NCBI GenBank assembly: GCA_021613535.1
Contig: CP075494.1
Location: 2,542,001 to 2,606,000 of the forward strand
DNA length: 64,000 nt
Source: Adineta vaga
Lineage: Eukaryota; Rotifera
Direction: 5' to 3'
Made by a program: the position numbers and the translations under genes. Of this stretch, positions 57,501-64,000 are shown in pieces (positions within the stretch are counted from its first letter, which is position 1; each line of letters starts with the position of its first letter). Below the pieces are notes generated by a model. It was given only the letters and a program-made list of their open reading frames with translations. It was not told the origin of the DNA and ran no database searches.

Positions 57501-58557
57501 TCTTATTCTAATTATATTTACTTCATTATCAACTTTAACAAAATCTATAACAATTGATTATCCAACTCAAATGATATTTAATAAACTTCGACTAGATTCT
57601 CAAATCTTTCCAACACTTGAATGTCCTTGTCAACAAATAACTATACCTTACAATTTATTTATTTCAATTAATCATTCTTTTCATCAACTTTGTTCAAGTG
57701 ATTTTATAGATTCAAAATGGATCAATGTTTTGTCTTCATATAAAACTGATTATTATTCTTATGACAGTTTTTATGTTTTTGGTTTACAACACTTTCGTAC
57801 ATTATCTTCTTTATGTAATGTGGCAAATAAAACTCTCATAGATAATTTAATTCGATTTCAGTCAAAAATATTAGTTAGTAAAAGAATTCAATCATACGAT
57901 TATATTCATTCTCAAGCTCGAAGTGAAGTGTTACAATTTCAATTATTAACATATCGAACGTTTGTTTGGACATTAGATTTTATTCGAGAAATGGCTCAAG
58001 GGAATGGAATTATATCAGCTATTCAATCGAATTGGCATTATCAAACATTGAATAGAAAATTCTGGGCTCAAATATGGACTAAACCATATTCATATGGAAA
58101 TGATAAGAATTGTTCTTGTGGAACAAATTCCATGTGTAGTTCACCAGCTATGTTTGGAAATATTTCAATACCTGGTTTTCGAGTTGGTTGTTATGTAATT
58201 GATTCACTTTTACAATCAACTTTAGAATGTCTTTATAATATTACTTGTATTAATTTACTGAAATCTCTTCTTGATAAACAAAATGTTAGTGTTCTGCCAT
58301 TAAATGCAAATCTTTCTTCTCCAAAAGAAATTGTTCAAAGTCTTATTAATCATCTTTTTATTGATCAATGGAAGGCAGATATTTCCTATGATAAATATTA
58401 TGAAACATGCTCATCACGTTCATGTCGATATTCAATTGAAGAACGTGTTAATTTTCTCTATATGATAACAACAATCATTGGTTTTTACGGTGGATTAACT
58501 GTTGTATTAAAAATGTTGGCTCCACTTCTAATGAATTTAAAACGATTCTTCTTTTGA
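54592..58557 (+). CDS. Triple two-membrane-span Cys-rich ectodomain protein
   Basis: Exons 54592-55879, 55935-57221 and 57335-58557 join in phase 1 across introns of 55 and 113 bp; 1265 residues. Start ATG at 54592 has an in-frame TAG upstream. Each exon encodes one complete module: basic cytosolic start with an (Q/K)xxNLFxxE-type segment, TM1 (IYIIFLVILITILSIY; IYLILLCLTMCILIIYV; IYFILLIISVLILIIF), an ectodomain with shared motifs (LTCPCQQMTIPYGSF, HPICSS, LECPCQQITIPYNLF, GCYALESILQSSLECL, CAPLLCTYS) and TM2 (ILYIITQILGFYGGLVIVLR). Predicted six spans, N and C termini inside. Homologous to the minus-strand gene at 21689-27965, but much diverged from it and between its own modules. Family not recognised; function unknown. 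Confidence 0.82.
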
Positions 58558-59305
58558 CGTCAACTAAATAGAATTAATCACGAAAATTCGTTTTAAATCT
58601 TTGATGTTTAATGTTGTCTTCGGAATTAAAATCTCGGCTCGCGACTGCTAAAGTATATCCGAGTGATAACAAAAGCTATATACTCACACCATTGCGAAGT
58701 TATTTAGAAAATATTGTTCGTGATGGAATTTCAAAAACAATGTACAAAATATTTTAGGACGACTCCGATTTTAGCATTTTTTCGCTATAGGATAATCCAT
58801 TTGAGTGAGGCAACTTAAAAGATTGAGCGTTACAGAATTTCACTGATTTTCTTGTTTTCCACGGAGGAAGATTTAGTGACATAAAAATGATATCTCATAA
58901 TTATTCGTGTTTTTAAACTCGTAGGAAAGTAAAATTATGTTAGTTCTATATGTCAGCTGTGTAGCTCTAAATCCCAAACAAACTTGATTATATTCTTATG
59001 AATTTTAATCTTCGACTGAACCATTTTAATGTTGAATATTAACCAAATCATTTTTTTTTCTAGAAATTAATAGTTACTCATCGTGGACAGTAATGTGAAT
59101 AAAAATTGATAAAATTTGAAACTTTCTATATTCTAAAGAAAATTGAAGAATGACATGTACAAAACGTATTTTACTGCACGAAGAAGACGATGTCGATTTT
59201 TGATTGTGTAGTGGGATTTTTGCTTGTATTAAGACAAGCGCGTGAATAGATGTATTCTTATCCTCTTTCTTTTTTTCGTTCTCATTGACCTATGTATACA
59301 TATAA
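58558..59305. other. Non-coding spacer
   Basis: AT-rich with no protein-like ORF; nothing else recognised. Confidence 0.4.
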
Positions 59306-59343
59306 CTCTCTCATGGTCGAGAGAGCACGTGATATATATATAT
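59306..59343 (+). promoter_or_regulatory. Promoter-like cluster of the nitroalkane-oxidase-like gene
   Basis: An inverted repeat CTCTCTC...GAGAGAG, an E-box CACGTG (59326-59331) and a TA run (59332-59343) lie in sequence about 330 bp upstream of the ATG. Splice-like signals downstream (TTTTCTTTTTTAG at about 59525) suggest a 5'UTR intron. Confidence 0.4.
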
Positions 59344-59668
59344 TCGCTTACCCGACTTGACTTCTTCTGAACTTCTGTCTCATCATTTACGTTTAGTAAG
59401 CTTCGAATATATGCCTGTGAGGATATGGATTTTACATTCTAATTCTTTTTCGTTTTTTTTCACGTTTGACTCATCGATATGCTGCTGATGCTGAAGCAAT
59501 AACATCGTCATATTTTCTTTTTTAGTCAGTTTCTAGGAAAATATGTTTTTAGTTGAGGAACTGGGTTAATTAAAACAGTTCGTGCCATTTTACATAAATT
59601 TACTGAAGAGAATTTTTACGGAGAGAATTGGATTACTTGAATTTTCTAGATTTTAAGACGTATCTACG

Positions 59669-60904
59669 ATGTCGATCTCGGAATTCAGATCAATGCTTCA
59701 ACAGTTCGCAGATACCTACCTTAAAGGAGCATATAACAAATACATGCAACATTCTGATCCTCGATCTCGTTTTCAGTCAACTCAAAATATTTACCACGCT
59801 GCGATTCAATCAGGTCTAATTCTTGCACAAATTCCCACTTGCGACGGTGGTACAAACGAAAGCCTGAGATACGGCATGGTCATGGCGGAGGAATTGTATG
59901 CTGTAGATCCAAGTATCGCACTTACAATTCTTGGTACAGGACTTGGTCTTTCTCCACTCCTTCTCTTCGGAAATCCAGCGCAAAAGAAAGAATTTCTTGA
60001 ACCATTTTTGGCCAAAGAAGGAACGCCATTAGCAAGTTTCGTGGCTTCCGAAGTGGGTGGAAATGCTAATTGGTTAGATCCATCTCCGACTGCTCGAGGA
60101 GTACAAACATTCATTGAACAAGATGGAGATGATCATTGGATTCTTAATGGCGAGAAAATATGGGCTACAAATGTCGGCGGCTGGACTTCTCGAGGTTCAG
60201 ACTTGATGTGTGTCGTTTGTCGAACAAAAGACAATTCGACTCCACTGTCGTCAATGTCCATCGTCATTGTTACTCGATTCGACATCGATGCCAATCCAGC
60301 CGATGCATTTACAATTGTTGATGATTTTGAAATGATTGGACATCGTGCCACTTCCGGTCCTCATATTAAATTCACCAATCTTCGAATTCCCGCCAAGAAC
60401 ATGCTTTGTGAACCAGGAAGTGGTGCTCACGCTGTGGAAACAGTATTCACTGCGTCGACTTGTATGGTCGCAGCATTTTCAATTGGAATCATGCGTACAG
60501 CATTTGAAAAAGCTTTGATCTTTGCCAAATCAGAGACTCGAAATGGTAGTCAAACCATCATTCATTATCAATCGGTTTCCGATATACTAATTTCGATGAA
60601 AACGAAACTCGAGACATCAAGAGGACTCGCTTTGCGAGCTGTTGAATTACTGGAATCTCAAACATCAGGAGAATTGGGCTATCTCGCAAAAATTTATTGT
60701 TCAGAAAGTGCTGTTGAAGTTGTTGCTGATGCAATGAAAGTCGTTGGTGTAGATAGTTATCGAGCCGATTTTGGATTTGGCCAATTGATGGAAAATGCAT
60801 TAGTGTTACCTGTGTTCGATGGTGGTAATGTTGGAGTTCGACGAAGACAAGTGCAGAAGTTATTTGAAAGTGAGAAATATGATCCACGTATTTCACTCGA
60901 TTGA
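59669..60904 (+). CDS. Acyl-CoA dehydrogenase superfamily, nitroalkane-oxidase-like
   Basis: 411 residues, one exon. N-terminal helical domain, middle beta domain with ASFVASEVGGNANWL and WILNGEKIWATNVGGW (flavin-contact segments of the acyl-CoA dehydrogenase fold) and C-terminal helical domain ending PVFDGGNVGVRRRQVQKLF. Where acyl-CoA dehydrogenases have the base Glu (YEGT), this protein has Asp in FDGGNVGVRRRQ, as described for fungal nitroalkane oxidase, which turns nitroalkanes into aldehydes plus nitrite using FAD and O2. Cytosolic; no targeting peptide seen. GC is somewhat higher than its surroundings. Origin by transfer from fungi or bacteria is likely but not shown. Substrate remains a guess. 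Confidence 0.85.
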   Translation: MSISEFRSMLQQFADTYLKGAYNKYMQHSDPRSRFQSTQNIYHAAIQSGLILAQIPTCDGGTNESLRYGMVMAEELYAVDPSIALTILGTGLGLSPLLLFGNPAQKKEFLEPFLAKEGTPLASFVASEVGGNANWLDPSPTARGVQTFIEQDGDDHWILNGEKIWATNVGGWTSRGSDLMCVVCRTKDNSTPLSSMSIVIVTRFDIDANPADAFTIVDDFEMIGHRATSGPHIKFTNLRIPAKNMLCEPGSGAHAVETVFTASTCMVAAFSIGIMRTAFEKALIFAKSETRNGSQTIIHYQSVSDILISMKTKLETSRGLALRAVELLESQTSGELGYLAKIYCSESAVEVVADAMKVVGVDSYRADFGFGQLMENALVLPVFDGGNVGVRRRQVQKLFESEKYDPRISLD

Positions 60905-61326
60905 CTTATTTTGACAAAGTCTTTTTTTTTTATTGTATTCATTACTATCTTTAACTAGACCTTCACTCTCATGATAATTGATAATGAGCAGAGATAGATC
61001 TGATTATTCTATAGTAATTAAATATTGTATCACAAATGAATACAAATCAAATAAGTTTTCTGACCTGATTACAATATTTAATTCTCGTAAACATACTTTC
61101 GCTGTTCTAGAAATACACAATAAGGACAAACGATGTGTTTTTTATTCGTTTTTGGTAATAAAAACCGTATAATTTGATTGATATCTTTTCTATACATTCT
61201 AGTTTTCAAATCATTGACTTGTGGAAACAAATTCGTTATTAATTGCATTGTTTCTAATGTACCCTGATGACGAAGATTTAAATTTTGAATTTTATTTGTC
61301 TTAGATACATAGTGAAAAATATCACT
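60905..61326. other. Spacer between convergent genes
   Basis: No convincing gene; a 64-codon ORF at 60978 has no domain signal. Confidence 0.35.
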
Positions 61327-62165
61327 TTATTGAATTGATGTTGGAGTCGTTCTACCGAAAGACAATAGATCCAATTTTAATGTATGTAAATTAAGTGTAA
61401 AATATAATAATTTAACAATTTCTTCAAAAGGAAAAGAGTAAGATGGAAGAACTAGTTTAGTCGTATTTGGGAAATAATTGACACAACTGTTTGCTGCTTG
61501 TTTACTACGAATATGAACATGTTGAACTGAATTTAAATTCTGTTCTTTCATATGTGAACAAAATTGTCGATCGTATTCCCAGCAAAATGCATAATCTTTT
61601 CTTCTATATGAATTTTTGAATAGAAAATGCCTCTATCTGATGATTGTTGCCAATCATGTTGATGTGTAAAAATGCATTGTCATGCAATCTAAAATGATGA
61701 TTTAAATTGATTATTCTGTATTCCATCGGTATGATTCATATCAAAAATTCGTAAATTAGGCAATGAAGATAAGATCAAATGTTCCCATCGTTGTGCTTGT
61801 AAATACGTTGAATCATATTGTGTTGAAATATGTACAAGTTCAACACAACAAAAGAAACATTTGATGAATATTCCTGATAAATCGAAATTAATAGAATGAA
61901 GATTAACAGAAATATATTTTAAATATTATAAAGCAATAGGATCTCGATCAATATCTGGATAACGAGATCCTACAAAACAATCAATTGATAAGTGACTAAG
62001 TTTTGGAAGACAAAGATATATATCACTAAGGGACTCACATGTAAAACGTGTATTAAGAATAAAATGTTCGACAGGACTACCGCTAAAATCTGTCAAATAA
62101 ATAGGTGATGGTTGATGATCAGATTTTGTTCGATATGTAAATTTGCAAGATTTCAATTTCGGTAA
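61327..62165 (-). pseudogene. F-box/LRR-like gene fragment
   Basis: Minus strand, in several frames: SPVEHFILNTRFTCESLSD and LPKLSHLSIDCFVGSRYPD (62156-61926); AQRWEHLILSSLPNLRIFD (about 61800-61735), the family's typical (G/A)xRWExLIxxSLPxLRxFxF block; and CWEYDRQFCSHMKEQNL to FGRTTPTSIQ (61615-61327). These match the C-terminal parts of the F-box gene at 41066, in the right order, but frames are broken and the F-box itself is missing. The fragment begins at telomere-like hairpin H19. Confidence 0.6.
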
Positions 62166-62168
62166 AGG

Positions 62169-62245
62169 AAGGGTGGGTGTGGGTGTGAGGATTGAATTAA
62201 AGAATCGATACTCACACCTACACTCACCCCACCCACACCCTCAAT
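62169..62245. repeat. Telomere-like hairpin H19
   Basis: AAGGGTGGGTGTGGGTGTGA on the left and ACTCACCCCACCCACACCCT then CAATATT on the right; abuts the truncated end of the F-box fragment. Confidence 0.88.
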
Positions 62246-62537
62246 ATTCAACTAAGTTCAAAGTAATAGAATTTTGACAAAAATCTTTTTTTGTCGGACT
62301 TTAGCTGCTAGCATGAGTGTATAAAATCATCTATACGTGTTGTTTTTTCTTCATTTTCTCTTGTTCTTTCTTTCATCATCGTCTGCTTATCTCTCTTAAT
62401 AACTAGCCATCCATATGTACGTATACATTAACGCATCCGTCGTATTGGTTTTATGTACACGTATCGTTTATTTGCGTATATTCAAGAAAGTCAGAAGTCA
62501 GATCAAGGTTAACAACCCTGGCTCTATTTTCCCATTT

Positions 62538-62941
62538 CAAATGAGTACAGAAAATTTCCGTTTCTACATTAAAGTGCGTACTGCACTTAATATCCAAGCA
62601 AGAATGATTTATGATGAATTGTATTCTGTTTATGGTGATCGAGCTCCTTTTCTTCGAACAGTGAGAAGATGGTCCAAGCCGTTTCGTGAAGGTCGAGAAG
62701 AATTTGAAGATGAACCACGATCGGGTAGATCAATCATTGAAACAACATCTGAAAATATTGAATAGATTCGCCTTCTTATCAACGATGATCCTTACTTCAC
62801 GATCGAAGACTTACAAGAGCAAACTGATTTAAGCTATATAGCACGGTTCATCGAATCACCACCACTCATTTGAATCTTAGAGAGGTCACTGCACGTTATG
62901 TACCTAAAAGTTCTCTCCGATTTGCAGTGGGCAAATAAATT
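62538..62941 (+). mobile_element. Mariner-type transposase remnant (HTH_48 region)
   Basis: From an ATG at 62538: FRFYIKVRTALNIQARMIYD then YGDRAPFLRTVRRWSKPF and EFEDEPRSGRSIIETT, the helix-turn-helix N-terminus of mariner/SETMAR-like transposases. TAG at 62763 interrupts the frame, which continues IRLLINDDPYFTIEDLQEQT. A frameshift then leads to THLNLREVTARYVPKSS and a stop. The catalytic DDE/D region is absent. Terminal repeats were not found. Dead copy. Confidence 0.75.
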
Positions 62942-62979
62942 GTCCTAAGTCATTTAAACATTACAATATACTTAATTCA

Positions 62980-63640
62980 AATCAACTTCGAATTTTTGCA
63001 TGCAAGAATTTAATTGATCAACAATATACTGGATATGTTCTCGATCGAATGATCTACTTGCAGGGTTGTTAAGATCATTTGATTGTTGTCTTTTTTTTTC
63101 ATTTTCACCAATTACAAGACTATTTTCTTTCGCATCTGCCAACCAGTGCATTATTCGATGGTTATGAAAGAGTCAGCGACATAGACATTACCAGAATGAT
63201 CAACAGTTATTTCCCAAGGATAATACAAATGTGCAGAGCTATTTCCTCGTCAGTGTCCATCAACAACAACAAATCTTTTATTGGTATCTTCCATCCATTT
63301 CATTACACAATGATTGAAGATATCTGATACATCAATTGAATAGTCCTGATCATCAAAAACAACATATCTAGAAGCATTAAATTGATGTGTACCATTTCCA
63401 TCTGCTACAACATGGTTATTCCATTATCTTATTTCATGTTTATAACCGTCAGAAGTATAAAGATCTCCTTTATTATTCATGACTATACTATAACAGGAAA
63501 TATCAGCAATAATTATGTATTGTTTTGTATGATTATGATTATCTGTTCTTGATAATTCGATGACTGGAAATACACAATACACATTATTCTACCGTGATGA
63601 TGTTAAGATCATTGGACAAACTTATATTTATTCAACCCAA
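62980..63640 (-). pseudogene. NHL-repeat beta-propeller gene relic
   Basis: Minus strand shows NHL blades: VADGNGTHQFNASRYVVFDD, DIFNHCVMKWMEDTNKRFVV then a stop (TGA), RGNSSAHLYYPWEITVDHSG and NVYVADSF, then another stop, and a last blade SFDREHIQYIVDQLNSCMQK. The PxGIxVDxxGNVYVADxxNHRVxKW pattern is evident but several stops and substitutions break it. Possibly part of the same ancestral gene as the lectin-like domain at 63696-64000. Confidence 0.6.
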
Positions 63641-63695
63641 CACTTCTTACATAAGATTAAAACAAAATAGGAAAAAGAAAAATGGTAAAAGTCAT

Positions 63696-64000
63696 TTATA
63701 CTCCAAGAAACAAATTTGTACTTGTTAAATTTTCAGCACCAGGAAACATAGACCATATACCAACTCTGTATACATGACCAGCCGTAGTTGGAACTGTTTG
63801 TGTAAGATAATCAGCTGACACATTACTTCCACCCAGATAAAAATATGGACCTGATTGAGAAAAATAAGTAAAACCATTATATGAAATTGTATTATTAGCT
63901 GTCACTCCACCAGTATTCGATTGATTATTTTGATTACAATATACCCATGGTGAAATATTTCCTGTATCAAAACCTCCATTAACAAGTAGTTCAGTACCTA
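63696..64000 (-). CDS. Carbohydrate-binding/jelly-roll-like domain protein (5' partial)
   Basis: The frame is open to the window end, so the N-terminus is outside. About 100 residues: TELLVNGGFDTGNISPWVY (a galactose-binding-like module start, of the LLVNGGFETGxxxxW type), YFSQSGPYFYLGG, LTQTVPTTAGHVYRVGIWSM, ending TNLFLGV. Such modules are usually extracellular sugar binders; the partner is unknown. A truncated end is possible since the domain normally runs longer. Confidence 0.5.
   Translation of the reverse strand, partial: GTELLVNGGFDTGNISPWVYCNQNNQSNTGGVTANNTISYNGFTYFSQSGPYFYLGGSNVSADYLTQTVPTTAGHVYRVGIWSMFPGAENLTSTNLFLGV

Noticed and set aside
60333-60942. Antisense ORFs over the nitroalkane-oxidase-like gene
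   Set aside because: Shadows of the strong plus-strand coding frame.
1-64000. CRISPR array or bacterial operon structure
   Set aside because: Spliced genes and no short regularly spaced repeats with unique spacers; the telomere-like hairpins are irregularly placed.

Overview
The window looks like nuclear DNA from a bdelloid rotifer (Adineta, Rotaria or Didymodactylos type). The evidence is AT-rich sequence, very short GT-AG introns (39-57 bp is common), protein families I associate with these animals (F-box/LRR, TPR, NHL, small nuclear receptors, a two-membrane-span Cys-rich family), genes that look bacterial or fungal, and many short hairpins built from GGGTGT/TGTGGG, the bdelloid telomere unit. 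The species is not resolved.

Layout. 0-5.5 kb: LRR gene (cut by the window edge), TPR relic, an F-box gene with one internal stop, a broken nuclear receptor and an unknown relic. 5.7-7.6 kb: carotenoid oxygenase. 8-10 kb: non-coding, with a ~160-bp degenerate tandem repeat, telomere-like hairpins and two hammerhead-ribozyme-like motifs. 10.1-11.5 kb: LigB/DODA-type ring-opening dioxygenase. 13.1-21.2 kb: a direct segmental duplication (P450 relic, P-loop kinase, small secreted Cys peptide) around a secreted-protein gene. 21.7-28 kb: a minus-strand gene made of three copies of a two-membrane-span module. 28-32.5 kb: a gene-poor AT-rich stretch with a ~600-bp foldback and a MITE. 32.5-34.1 kb: membrane-anchored VCBS/FG-GAP propeller. 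36.9-38.8 kb: secreted Cys-rich repeat protein. 40-45.3 kb: truncated GPCR, four-exon F-box gene, glycosyltransferase relic, nuclear receptor. 46.4-48 kb: fungal-type MFS drug transporter. 48.6-54.2 kb: giant poly(ADP-ribose) glycohydrolase with PAR-binding zinc fingers. 54.6-58.6 kb: a second triple two-span gene. 59.7-60.9 kb: nitroalkane-oxidase-like acyl-CoA dehydrogenase. 61-64 kb: F-box, mariner and NHL relics and a partial lectin-like gene.

Most striking points. (1) Two genes, on opposite strands about 27 kb apart, each encode three tandem copies of a two-membrane-span ectodomain module, one module per exon, joined by phase-1 introns. Each would give a six-span protein that could be a covalent trimer. 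(2) About 20 dispersed telomere-unit hairpins or half-hairpins all run G-rich then C-rich, often share the end CACCCTCAAGAT, and repeatedly sit where gene fragments stop. (3) Hammerhead-like motifs lie beside such telomere-like tracts, as expected from Penelope-like (Athena-type) retroelements. (4) The PARG/PBZ gene fits bdelloid DNA-repair biology but carries two +1 shifts. Exon structures were derived by hand from splice signals and reading phase, without transcript data.
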